From contig MGRJ01000020.1 in the NCBI GenBank assembly GCA_001798135.1, positions 1 through 64,000 on the forward strand: 64,000 bases of DNA, given 5' to 3'. Below the pieces are notes generated by a model, which worked only from the letters and a program-made list of their open reading frames with translations, was not told the DNA's origin and ran no database searches. This stretch comes from Deltaproteobacteria bacterium RIFCSPHIGHO2_02_FULL_40_28 (lineage in GTDB: Bacteria; UBA10199; 2-12-FULL-40-28). The position numbers and the translations under genes are program-made. The first letter of the stretch is position 1; each line of letters starts with the position of its first letter. Shown piece by piece: positions 16,539 to 24,298 of the stretch.

Positions 16539-17471
16539 TTAAATTTTTGCTTTTAGGAGTTCTTTCACAAGTGCTCTACGTATTGGGATGGTAGTTTGTC
16601 TGGTTTTGTAAGGATCAATTTGGGCTTCTGGAAAAATGATATTTCCCACTTGTTCCCATTTTTCTGGGGAAAGGTTTGCTTCCAAACAAGCGAAGAGAAA
16701 AATATATTGAGCTGGTTCTAAGGGGCTTTCGGATATGTGCTCTGCTAAATCAAATTGGAATTGTTCTTTCGCCAAACGAGAAGCTAAGATTGCTGATGTT
16801 TGGGCTGGAAGAAGGCTTGGATTGATCAACTCCTCTACTTCTGTCAGGCCACTTTCTTGGCAAAGTTCTCTGGCTTCTTCTAAAAGCCCCTCATCATAAA
16901 TAGAGGCTGCTTGCCTCATTTCACCAACTGTGAAAGCTGATCCTGTAAAGTGGCTCCCATGTCTGGCTCGCCAACTTGTAATCAGGCTTGGAAGAACATT
17001 GATAACTAATTCTTGCTCGGCAGGAATAGAAGGATGAAGAAGTCCAAAGGCCCCTGCCACTAAGGCCTGGGCACTGGTCATGGCATCAAAAACTCCGCTT
17101 ACTTCATCATCGGTTTTATAAATTCTTTCACCACCGATTATAGTTCCATGATCTGTAGGACGGATAGTGTGAGTGTAATGTGCAATGGCTCTTGCAGTAG
17201 GATCTAAAAGAACAAGCGTAAAAGCACGAGTTTGTTTTTCTGGCGCCATTAAAATATCCCAGGGATGAGTACGGGTTTTTGGAGGTTGTAAAAAATCGAT
17301 GGTGTAGAGTCCAATTGTATCACCACGTACCAACGAGGCAGTAATAGGGAGGGGAGAAGGCGTACTTGATAGTGGTGGATGAGTGGGCCTTGTTCCCTCT
17401 ACAGGCCAATAGTAAGTAGGGTCATCAATTTGCAGCCATCCTACAGCGGTTGGAAAAACAAAATTAGCCAT
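16539..17471 (-). CDS. Uncharacterised protein
   Basis: Protein of 310 residues with no family I recognise. It has no signal peptide and no membrane helix. The N-terminal half has Pro/Thr-rich stretches (TRPTHPPLSSTPSPLPIT) and beta-like segments (FTLVLLDPTARAIAHYTHTIRP). The C-terminal half is helical and acidic (YDEGLLEEARELCQESGLTEVEELI). It starts 17 bp after the AmrS-type gene, so it is probably the last gene of an operon with it. It may be specific to this lineage. Confidence 0.65.
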   Translation of the reverse strand: MANFVFPTAVGWLQIDDPTYYWPVEGTRPTHPPLSSTPSPLPITASLVRGDTIGLYTIDFLQPPKTRTHPWDILMAPEKQTRAFTLVLLDPTARAIAHYTHTIRPTDHGTIIGGERIYKTDDEVSGVFDAMTSAQALVAGAFGLLHPSIPAEQELVINVLPSLITSWRARHGSHFTGSAFTVGEMRQAASIYDEGLLEEARELCQESGLTEVEELINPSLLPAQTSAILASRLAKEQFQFDLAEHISESPLEPAQYIFLFACLEANLSPEKWEQVGNIIFPEAQIDPYKTRQTTIPIRRALVKELLKAKI

Positions 17472-17488
17472 AGCCCCTTATCGGTAAG

Positions 17489-18583
17489 CTAAACCAAAAG
17501 TTGTTGGAAATTTTTAAGATTTACAGGCAAACGTTTAGAACCCCAATCGCCAGGAAGACCATTAAAAACACCTGGTAGCGGGGTATGGCATTTGTTGCAA
17601 CAACCTTGGGAGGTTAAATTCCAATCCGATAACACATACCAATCTCTCCCAATCAAAATTTGTCCACAAGAGTGGCAATACGTAGAGCTGCCAGTTTTAT
17701 CGTGCACATTTCCAGTATACACATAGCGAAGGCCATTTTTAATGGCAATATTTCTAGCCATGGCAAGGGTAGCAGCTGGTGTGGGAGGGCGGTCTAAAAT
17801 TTTATAATCTGGATGAAAGGCCGTAAAATGTAGGGGAACACTAGGTCCTAAATTTGCCGCAATCCATTGCGTCATTTCTTCAATTTCTTTTTCCGAATCA
17901 TTCAAGCCAGGAATCATCAAATTAGTAATTTCAAACCACACACTTGTAAATTTTTTAAGATAGACCAAGGTTTCCAAAACGGGAGCAAGCTCACCCACGC
18001 AAATTTTCTTATAAAAATCATCGGTAAAACCCTTTAAATCTACATTGGCAGCATCGATGTGTTTATAAAAATCTTCTCTGGGTTTCGCATTAATATAACC
18101 TGCTGTAACCGAAACTGCTTTAATGCCTAACTCATGGCAGGCATCGGCTACATCACTGGCATATTCTAAAAAAATGGTGGGATCATTGTAAGTAAAAGCC
18201 ACACTTTGGCAGCCCAGCTCCATAGCAGCTTTAGCAATGATTTGCGGGCTAGCTTCATCAGCTAGTATATCAAACTCACGTGATTTGCTGATGTCCCAGT
18301 TTTGGCAAAAATGACAAGATAAATTACACCCTGCTGTCCCAAAAGATAAAACAGGAGTGCCTGGTAAAAAATGATTGAGTGGTTTTTTTTCGATGGGGTC
18401 GATGCAAAATCCACTCGAGCGCCCATAAGTTGTAAGTACAATTTGGTTGTTTTCGTTTGCACGAACAAAACAAAGCCCCCGCTTACCAATGCCCAGCTTA
18501 CATTCTCTGGGGCACACATCACACCGAATGCGGCCATCATTAAGCGCATGCCAGTATTGAGTTGGAAAAGATTTATTCTCCAC
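17489..18583 (-). CDS. amrS: AmmeMemoRadiSam-system radical SAM enzyme (AmrS family)
   Basis: Radical SAM protein of 364 residues. An N-terminal Cys cluster (Cys21, 24, 28 and 38 in IRCDVCPRECKL...GLCFV) precedes the CxxxCxxC site (Cys86, Cys90, Cys93 in AGCNLSCHFCQNWD). VAFTYNDPTIFLEYA is the typical SAM-binding region, LMIPGLNDSEKEI is characteristic of the family, and a C-terminal zinc-ribbon-like segment (YCHSCGQ, CCNKCH) ends it. The family is related to pyruvate formate-lyase activating enzymes and usually occurs with AmmeMemoRadiSam A and B (Memo-like) proteins. Neither is next to it here. It overlaps the upstream unknown gene by 11 bp. Confidence 0.88.
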   Translation of the reverse strand: MENKSFPTQYWHALNDGRIRCDVCPRECKLGIGKRGLCFVRANENNQIVLTTYGRSSGFCIDPIEKKPLNHFLPGTPVLSFGTAGCNLSCHFCQNWDISKSREFDILADEASPQIIAKAAMELGCQSVAFTYNDPTIFLEYASDVADACHELGIKAVSVTAGYINAKPREDFYKHIDAANVDLKGFTDDFYKKICVGELAPVLETLVYLKKFTSVWFEITNLMIPGLNDSEKEIEEMTQWIAANLGPSVPLHFTAFHPDYKILDRPPTPAATLAMARNIAIKNGLRYVYTGNVHDKTGSSTYCHSCGQILIGRDWYVLSDWNLTSQGCCNKCHTPLPGVFNGLPGDWGSKRLPVNLKNFQQLLV

Positions 18584-19535
18584 TCCAATAGATTTGCTCG
18601 TTATCGGCCACTAAGCCTAATTGCAAATTCCATTGTTGGATTTTGGTTTGAATTTGAGGCACCAGATTATCAGTTAAAAAATCGAGGAGTTCAGCCAATC
18701 TTTTGGTGGTAACTTCAATGCGTGATAGGGGATAAATGGGAAATTCATTTTGAAAATCATTGGTGGTTCGTCTCATTTGCATAAAGGTATCCATTGAGGA
18801 AGTTAAAAACTTTTTACCTAAAATGTGCGCATTACGCAAAAGAGTTGCTGGTGCTACATTAACTCCCGTATGGAAAAAATCGATAAAAGCGGATTCGAAA
18901 ACCATGTCAAAACCAATGGTAAAAAAATCACGCATCTCTCCATCGGGAGTATAAAGCGAGATAATTTGGGTTTGCGTAAGTGGTTCTGCCGATGCTGTTA
19001 AATAATCTTTTGAAATCACCTCATCCTGGATGCTTTTTAAAAACACAGTAAATTGCGAACGTGGGTATTGACGTTTTTCGCGATTACCAGCAATAAAATC
19101 CAGGGCTGAAACATTGGGTTCTATGAGGACGCGAGAAAAAAAAGTAGCAAAACGATCCACATATTTTACATCGTAAGAATGCATTTCTGCTCTGGTTAAT
19201 TCAAAGGGATTATCTGGAATATCATACACAATCTTTTTTAAAGTAAGCCTGGCCTTATCTGAAATTTTACGAAGTTCTTCTACGGGAATAATAACAAAAA
19301 GGTTTGAGATGTTTAAAAGTCTTTTTCGAATACGAATGCGATCTTCATGGGATGAATCCCAACGATAAAATTGCACTAAATCTTTGTAGAGCAAATCGAG
19401 TACTTGTTCTTTGGCTTTTAAAAAACGAGGGGTGTTGGGTTCGGACTTAATGAGCAGTTCTTCAAAGAGTAATTGTTCGCCCGCACCAAAGAAAGGAAAC
19501 TTATCTTGAATGGATTTATCAATTTGTCCTGACAC
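18573..19535 (-). CDS. Uncharacterised soluble protein
   Basis: Protein of 320 residues with no recognisable motif. It is mostly helical and charged, with no signal peptide or membrane segment (for example HEDRIRIRKRLLNISNLFVIIPVEELRKISDKARLTLKKIV). Its 3' end overlaps the AmrS-type gene by 11 bp, so the two proteins are probably made together. The ATG at 19535 is the only good start; there is no strong ribosome binding site. Confidence 0.65.
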   Translation of the reverse strand: MSGQIDKSIQDKFPFFGAGEQLLFEELLIKSEPNTPRFLKAKEQVLDLLYKDLVQFYRWDSSHEDRIRIRKRLLNISNLFVIIPVEELRKISDKARLTLKKIVYDIPDNPFELTRAEMHSYDVKYVDRFATFFSRVLIEPNVSALDFIAGNREKRQYPRSQFTVFLKSIQDEVISKDYLTASAEPLTQTQIISLYTPDGEMRDFFTIGFDMVFESAFIDFFHTGVNVAPATLLRNAHILGKKFLTSSMDTFMQMRRTTNDFQNEFPIYPLSRIEVTTKRLAELLDFLTDNLVPQIQTKIQQWNLQLGLVADNEQIYWSGE

Positions 19536-19582
19536 AGTTTACTATTATCTCCATTTTTAGGTCGTAAAACAATTAAAATTAA

Positions 19583-20311
19583 TTAAATGGCCATGTCTTT
19601 CATCACATTCATCACTTCTTCATGAATGCGATTAATAGCGGTTTCATTTGTTTCTCCTTTTTTCTTCACGGGTTTAATGGGTTTGCCAATATAGTGCATC
19701 AGCTTTTTAGGCAAGGGCAGCAAGCCAATCCCAAAAAAAAGAGGTAACGAAATCCGTGTGGATTCTAACATTTTAATTCGCCATTTGAGTAAAAATCTTA
19801 AATTATAGTACACCTCATTAATGCCATCACAGTAACTGGGAACAATGGGAGTGTTGGTTTCTAGGGCTAATTTAATAAAACCTTTTCTCCGTTCCCAGGG
19901 GATACGTTTCATGCCGGGATAACAAACCAAGCCTTCGTAAATTCCACCAGGGGCAAGCACAACGCAATTTTTTTCTTTCAAAAGATTTTTAGCATTGCGA
20001 TCATTGGCGTTAACGGTTCCACTTTTTAAGAACAGTTGACGTATCCAGGGAATAGAAAATAAAAATCCTGCACCCAAACCTCGTGGGTAAATATCCCGGT
20101 TTTCTACCAAATGTTTGGCTAACAAAAATCCATGGTAGGGAATAATTCCATGGTTCATAATCACCAGGGAAGCAAGGCCTTTAGGAATATTTTCGAGGCC
20201 AATCGTTTCGTAACGAAAGTAACGATCGAGTAGGGTAAACCAACGCATGGTTTTTCGAACGAATTGAGGATCTAGATGGTGCAGTTCGTTTCGAATATGG
20301 GTTGCTTGCAT
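19583..20311 (-). CDS. Acyltransferase of the PlsC / diacylglycerol acyltransferase-like family
   Basis: Protein of 242 residues. Block I is VIMNHGIIPYHG (His54), followed by a substrate block (FLKSGTVNANDRNAKNLLKEKNCVVLAPGGIYEG) and the proline block (KLALETNTPIVPSY). This is the layout of membrane-associated acyl-CoA or acyl-ACP glycerol acyltransferases. The canonical HX4D is altered: the residue four after His54+1 is Tyr59 and not Asp. The TMEM68/DGAT-like branch can also diverge here. Its start codon lies only 24 bp from that of radA, which is read the other way. Confidence 0.75.
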   Translation of the reverse strand: MQATHIRNELHHLDPQFVRKTMRWFTLLDRYFRYETIGLENIPKGLASLVIMNHGIIPYHGFLLAKHLVENRDIYPRGLGAGFLFSIPWIRQLFLKSGTVNANDRNAKNLLKEKNCVVLAPGGIYEGLVCYPGMKRIPWERRKGFIKLALETNTPIVPSYCDGINEVYYNLRFLLKWRIKMLESTRISLPLFFGIGLLPLPKKLMHYIGKPIKPVKKKGETNETAINRIHEEVMNVMKDMAI

Positions 20312-20320
20312 AAGAGTTTA

Positions 20321-20328
20321 ATTATAAA
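20321..20328. promoter_or_regulatory. Shared symmetrical -10 box of a divergent promoter pair
   Basis: ATTATAAA reads as TATAAT on the minus strand (20326-20321), 9 nt before the acyltransferase ATG and 17 nt from a TTGGGT -35 (20349-20344). On the plus strand it reads TATAAA (20323-20328), 7 nt before the radA ATG. Both transcripts would start at or within a few bases of their start codons. Confidence 0.5.
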
Positions 20329-20335
20329 GGATATT

Positions 20336-21697
20336 ATGGTCAAACCCAAGGCAAAATCGGTGTATCGTTGCCAGGACTGTGGTTTTTCTTCTGCTAAGTG
20401 GTTGGGGCGTTGTCCCGAATGTGGTCAGTGGAATAGTTTGGTAGAAGAGGCTTTGAAGTCGGTTCGTGAGGAAGAGGGGCTTTTTTTTACTCTCACAAGT
20501 ACCGAAGCCACCTCACTTCCTGCCATCGAATCCGATTATGCCCAGCGTCTTCCTACTCAAATTTCGGAGTTAGATCGTGTTTTGGGTGGGGGCTTAGTCC
20601 CTGGTTCCATGGTGCTTTTAGGGGGGGATCCAGGCATTGGGAAATCCACTCTCATTCTTCAAACTCTTAATCAAATGGCAAGTGTGGGGCGTACAGTTTT
20701 GTATGCCACAGGGGAGGAGTCTAAGCAGCAAATTCGTATTCGAGCCGATCGCTTAGGCATTTCAAGTCAAATTTGGATTTTAGCTGAAAATTCTCTCGAA
20801 AAAATTGTTGAACAGGTTCAAAAAATAAAACCCGATGTTTTAGTGGTTGATTCTATTCAAACCGTTTATTTGGAAAATTTAGAATCGGCACCTGGATCTG
20901 TTTCACAAGTGCGAGAGTGCGCCGGCAAACTTTTATTTTTAGCTAAGTCTACAGGCCTTGTTACCATTGTGATTGGGCATGTAACCAAAGAAGGAGGCAT
21001 TGCAGGGCCTAAACTTTTAGAGCATTTAGTTGATTGTGTTTTATATTTTGAAGGAGATGTCCACCAGCATTATCGGGTACTTCGCACCATTAAAAATCGT
21101 TATGGGTCTACCCAGGAAATTGGTGTTTTTGAAATGAATGAAAAGGGCTTAGAAGTTGTACAAAACCCATCTTCCCTTTTTTTGTCTGGAAAAAATACCT
21201 CTGCTCCTGGATCTGCCATCACAGCTACTCTCGAAGGGGGGCGATCATTTTTAGTAGAAATTCAAGCCCTGGTTTCTTTTTCATCTTTGACTAATCCCAG
21301 GCGAACAACTCAGGGGGTAGACCCTAATCGAGTGGCCATTTTGATTGCTGTTTTAGAAAAGGTGGTGGGGCTTAATCTTTACAATCAGGATGTGTATGTT
21401 AATGCTGCAGGTGGTTTTAGGGTGGTTGAACCAGCTGCTGATTTAGCGATTTTAGCAGCTCTGGTTTCTAGCGTTAAAAATAAAATTTTGGGTAAAAATT
21501 TGGTTTTTTTAGGGGAAATAGCCCTTTCAGGTGAGATAAGATCAGTTCAAGGGCTTGATTTACGACTTTTGGAGGCAAAAAAGGTGGGTTTTACCCATTT
21601 TGTGCTGCCTAAACACCTTAAAAACAGCCCTTCCTTGCCTGGAACCGAAGTTTTGTTTGTGGAGCGCGTAGCCGATTTATTGGACAAGTTGTTTTAA
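20336..21697 (+). CDS. radA: DNA repair protein RadA
   Basis: RecA-related ATPase of 453 residues that promotes branch migration in recombination. It has an N-terminal zinc finger (Cys12, Cys15, Cys26, Cys29 in YRCQDCG...GRCPECG), Walker A GGDPGIGKST at 96-105, the RadA-specific KNRYGSTQEIG motif near 260 and a C-terminal Lon-protease-like domain (YVNAAGGFRVVEPAADLAI). The ATG at 20336 is chosen because the zinc finger follows at the usual distance. AAAGGA just before it could act as ribosome binding site if the message is not leaderless. Confidence 0.96.
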   Translation: MVKPKAKSVYRCQDCGFSSAKWLGRCPECGQWNSLVEEALKSVREEEGLFFTLTSTEATSLPAIESDYAQRLPTQISELDRVLGGGLVPGSMVLLGGDPGIGKSTLILQTLNQMASVGRTVLYATGEESKQQIRIRADRLGISSQIWILAENSLEKIVEQVQKIKPDVLVVDSIQTVYLENLESAPGSVSQVRECAGKLLFLAKSTGLVTIVIGHVTKEGGIAGPKLLEHLVDCVLYFEGDVHQHYRVLRTIKNRYGSTQEIGVFEMNEKGLEVVQNPSSLFLSGKNTSAPGSAITATLEGGRSFLVEIQALVSFSSLTNPRRTTQGVDPNRVAILIAVLEKVVGLNLYNQDVYVNAAGGFRVVEPAADLAILAALVSSVKNKILGKNLVFLGEIALSGEIRSVQGLDLRLLEAKKVGFTHFVLPKHLKNSPSLPGTEVLFVERVADLLDKLF

Positions 21698-21701
21698 AGC
21701 G

Positions 21702-21796
21702 GAGCCTTGGGAGGGTTCCTGGAGGAGACGAGGACTGTTTGACGAGCCTTAGGGCGAGGAGTTCCGCAGGCGACGCAAGGAACCCTCCCAAGGCTC
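21702..21796. repeat. Cruciform element, copy B (shared core, locus-specific arms)
   Basis: Perfect 19-nt arms (21702-21720 and 21778-21796, GAGCCTTGGG...CCCAAGGCTC) flank a 57-nt core. The core matches copies A and C except that the inner hairpin is 12 nt shorter (GACGAGCCTTAGGGCGAGG). Confidence 0.9.
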
Positions 21797-21810
21797 ATTT
21801 TCTTTTTTTT
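21702..21810 (+). terminator. Terminator-like hairpin after radA
   Basis: The 19-bp arms of the cruciform element are followed at once by ATTTTCTTTTTTTT (21797-21810). The element begins 5 bp after the radA stop, so the arms plus T-run would work as an intrinsic terminator even with the core in the loop. Confidence 0.6.
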
Positions 21811-21864
21811 CCTTGAGCTTTAAAGGGTGCGATGTTACAAGCCGAAAGCCCTTAAGGAGATTTT

Positions 21865-22107
21865 ATGAAAGAAGGTTTGCACCCCGAACTCCACAAAATT
21901 ACTGTAGTTTGTTCCTGTGGAGCTCAATTTGAAACTTTATCCACCATGTCTAAGCTGCATGTTGAAATTTGTTCGCAATGTCATCCTTTTTTTACAGGAA
22001 AGCAAAAACTTTTGGATACAGCAGGGCGTGTGGAACGTTTTAAAAAGAAGTATGCCAAAAAAGAAGAGGTTAAACCTAAGGGGCCGCGAACCATTACGAT
22101 TGATTAG
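21865..22107 (+). CDS. rpmE: 50S ribosomal protein L31
   Basis: Ribosomal protein of 80 residues with the zinc-binding form's four Cys: Cys16 and Cys18 (CSCG), Cys36 and Cys39 ([10 protein letters not shown]). [13 protein letters not shown] is the usual start and VERFKKKY the usual end of the conserved part, followed by a short basic tail. AAGGAGA lies 6 bases before the ATG, a strong Shine-Dalgarno. The leader has a weak AAGGG/CCCTT pairing around 21830-21860 that could be a fold, but no known motif was recognised. Confidence 0.96.
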   Translation: MKEGLHPELHKITVVCSCGAQFETLSTMSKLHVEICSQCHPFFTGKQKLLDTAGRVERFKKKYAKKEEVKPKGPRTITID

Positions 22108-22163
22108 TTTAATTTTGTGCTGCATGTTGGCTCTCTGGTGTGGGAAACAACTGCAGCCATTAT

Positions 22164-22199
22164 AATCCCACCCTGGTGTACGGGGTGGGATTTTTTTTT
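22164..22199 (+). terminator. Rho-independent terminator of rpmE
   Basis: AATCCCACCC pairs with GGGTGGGATT around an 8-nt loop and runs into nine T residues. It ends 4 bp before the prfA start codon. Confidence 0.9.
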
Positions 22200-22203
22200 G
22201 AAT

Positions 22204-23265
22204 ATGTTTACCAAATTAGACGAAGTTGAAAAAAAATATGAGGAGCTTCAAAAACAGCTTCACGATCCCCACTTGCCTTCCCACCCCCAAAAATTTCAGC
22301 AAGTAGCCAAGGAAGAATCAGATTTAAGACCCATTCTTGAAACCTATCGGCTTTATCGTCAAAAACAAAAAGAATTGCTCGAAAATAAACATCTCATAGA
22401 AAAGGGGGATGAAGAAATTCGACATTTAGCCAAAGAAGAGGCTCTTGTTTTAGAAAATGAGATTAGTGTTTTAAGTGAAAAACTCAAAGTTCTTCTCCTG
22501 CCCCAAGATCCCAATGACGAAAAAAATATTTATTTAGAAATTCGTGCTGGCACTGGTGGAGAAGAAGCTGCTCTTTTTGTATCAAATCTTTTTAGAATGT
22601 ATCAGAGGTTTGCTGAAAGGCAAAAATGGGTTGTAGAAATTGCTTCGGCTAATGCGACTGGCATTGGAGGTTTTAAGGAAATGATTGCCCTGATTTCGGG
22701 TGAAAAAGTTTATTCTTTTTTAAAATACGAAAGCGGGGTGCACCGGGTACAGCGTGTGCCACGCACAGAAGCCCAGGGGCGCATTCATACTTCGGCAGTA
22801 ACTGTAGCTGTATTGCCTGAGGCCGAAGAAGTAGATGTAGATATTCAGGATAAGGATTTGCGTATTGATGTATTTCGTTCGGGTGGTCATGGAGGGCAAT
22901 CGGTAAACACAACAGATTCTGCTGTGCGTATTACTCACATTCCTTCTGGTTTGGTGGTTATTTGTCAGGATGAAAAATCGCAACATAAAAATAAAGCTAA
23001 AGCCATGAAAATTTTGAGAACACGTCTCTATGATGCTAAACTAACCGCACAAAGAGAGGCAGAAGCCAAGGACCGAAAGGATCAAATTGGTTCTGGTGAT
23101 CGAAGCGAAAAAATTCGCACCTATAATTTTCCACAATCGCGTGTGACCGACCATCGTATTGGGTTAACACTTCATCAATTGGATTCGGTATTGGATGGCA
23201 ACCTGGATTTAGTGATCATACCACTTCAATCATATTTTCAGGCAGAGGCGTTGAAGAAACAATGA
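22204..23265 (+). CDS. prfA: Peptide chain release factor 1
   Basis: Class I release factor of 353 residues for UAA/UAG stop codons. GGQ at 230-232 (SGGHGGQSVNTTDSA) triggers peptide release, and the anticodon-like tripeptide is in the RVPRTEAQGRIHTSAVTVA region (variant of the RF1 PxT context). YNFPQSRVTDHRIGLT is the usual C-terminal part. The ATG at 22204 is chosen from the family start (MFTKLDEVEKKYEEL); longer frames begin inside the rpmE terminator. No ribosome binding site is present between the T-run and the ATG, which is odd for a gene right behind a terminator. Confidence 0.95.
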   Translation: MFTKLDEVEKKYEELQKQLHDPHLPSHPQKFQQVAKEESDLRPILETYRLYRQKQKELLENKHLIEKGDEEIRHLAKEEALVLENEISVLSEKLKVLLLPQDPNDEKNIYLEIRAGTGGEEAALFVSNLFRMYQRFAERQKWVVEIASANATGIGGFKEMIALISGEKVYSFLKYESGVHRVQRVPRTEAQGRIHTSAVTVAVLPEAEEVDVDIQDKDLRIDVFRSGGHGGQSVNTTDSAVRITHIPSGLVVICQDEKSQHKNKAKAMKILRTRLYDAKLTAQREAEAKDRKDQIGSGDRSEKIRTYNFPQSRVTDHRIGLTLHQLDSVLDGNLDLVIIPLQSYFQAEALKKQ

Positions 23266-23277
23266 CAGGGAGAGCAT

Positions 23278-23289
23278 GGCAGGACCCGC
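23278..23289. repeat. GGCAGGACCCGC end motif upstream of prmC
   Basis: This 12-mer also occurs at 3161-3172 and at the right end of the palindrome at 62256-62338. A mate, GCGGGTGACGCC, lies just after prmC at 24161-24172. Together they look like element ends. Confidence 0.5.
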
Positions 23290-23298
23290 ATAAATCTT

Positions 23299-24153
23299 AT
23301 GACTTGGACCGTTCTTAATTTAATTACTGAAACAGAAGGGTATCTTAAAAAAAAAGGAATTTCCTCTGCACGTTTAGATGCCGAAATTCTTTTAGCCAAA
23401 GTTTTAAATGTAGAACGATTGCAATTGTACCTTCAATTTGATCGCCCCATTCAAAAAAATGAACTGGATACCTATCGTAGTTTAATTGTTCGGCGTTCTC
23501 AAAACGAACCCATTGCTTATTTAAGAGGTGCAAAAGAATTTTGGTCTCGTCAATTTCAAGTAGGGTCTGGAGTTTTAATTCCTAGACCCGAAACAGAACT
23601 TTTAGTGGAACATGTTTTAAAATTTTTTACCTCATCTCCAAAAAAACCAACTTCGATTTTAGATGTGGGTTGTGGCAGTGGTATTTTGGCTATTATTTTG
23701 GCTTGTGAATTTCCAGAAGCACAATTGGTGGCCATTGATATTTCCGAAGAGGCTCTTTATTATGCACGCCTTAATGCAGAGGCTCATGGGGTGCAAGACC
23801 AAATTCGTTTTATCAAGACAGATTTTTTTCAGGATATGACTAGTTGGGCACAAAATTATGATCTTGTGGTTTCCAATCCTCCTTATATTCCTTCAAATCA
23901 AATTCAAAATCTCATGCCAGATGTAAAAAATTTTGAGCCTGCTTTGGCATTAGATGGAGGAGAGGACGGATTAAATTTTTATAAATATTTTGTTTCCATT
24001 TTACCTCATTTAACCAAAGAGCATTCTTTAGTGGCCCTAGAAGTAGATGGGGGAATTGGAGAAAAAGTTTGTGAAATGTTTTGTAGTCAGTGGAAGGTGG
24101 AACTGGTAAAAGATTATGGCGGACAGAAAAGAGTGATGTTAGCAAAAAAATAA
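23299..24153 (+). CDS. prmC: Release-factor glutamine methyltransferase PrmC
   Basis: SAM-dependent N5-glutamine methyltransferase of 284 residues that modifies the GGQ glutamine of release factors, matching its place behind prfA. It has an N-terminal helical domain (SARLDAEILLAKVL), the SAM motif ILDVGCGSGILAIIL near 120 and the catalytic NPPY at 193-196. GGEDGLNFYKYFV is the usual later block. The start lies 33 bp after prfA, with the spacer holding a GGCAGGACCCGC repeat end. Confidence 0.95.
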   Translation: MTWTVLNLITETEGYLKKKGISSARLDAEILLAKVLNVERLQLYLQFDRPIQKNELDTYRSLIVRRSQNEPIAYLRGAKEFWSRQFQVGSGVLIPRPETELLVEHVLKFFTSSPKKPTSILDVGCGSGILAIILACEFPEAQLVAIDISEEALYYARLNAEAHGVQDQIRFIKTDFFQDMTSWAQNYDLVVSNPPYIPSNQIQNLMPDVKNFEPALALDGGEDGLNFYKYFVSILPHLTKEHSLVALEVDGGIGEKVCEMFCSQWKVELVKDYGGQKRVMLAKK

Positions 24154-24160
24154 CAATAAA

Positions 24161-24172
24161 GCGGGTGACGCC
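24161..24172. repeat. GCGGGTGACGCC end motif downstream of prmC
   Basis: It matches the left end (GCGGGTGACGCT) of the palindrome at 62256-62338. With the GGCAGGACCCGC at 23278 it brackets prmC. Confidence 0.5.
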
Positions 24173-24178
24173 ATCTTG

Positions 24179-24268
24179 TCCCCTCCCCCTTGAGGGGGAG
24201 GGTTAGGGAGAGGGGGGAAATTTAGGTCACCCTCCCCCTGCACCCCCTCCCCTCAAGGGAGGGGGGAG
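24179..24268. repeat. CCCTCCCCCTTGAGGGGGAGGG-type double palindrome
   Basis: Two GC-rich hairpins (CCCCTCCCCCTTGAGG... and ...CCCTCAAGGGAGGGG) form the arms of a larger palindrome. They use the same plan as the inner unit at 7262-7443 but with TTGAG/CTCAA loops. A half copy is found in the 3' end of rsmE. It occupies most of the prmC-murA gap. Confidence 0.75.
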
Positions 24269-24298
24269 TTTTATGTGGCCTCGCGATTGTGACGATTT

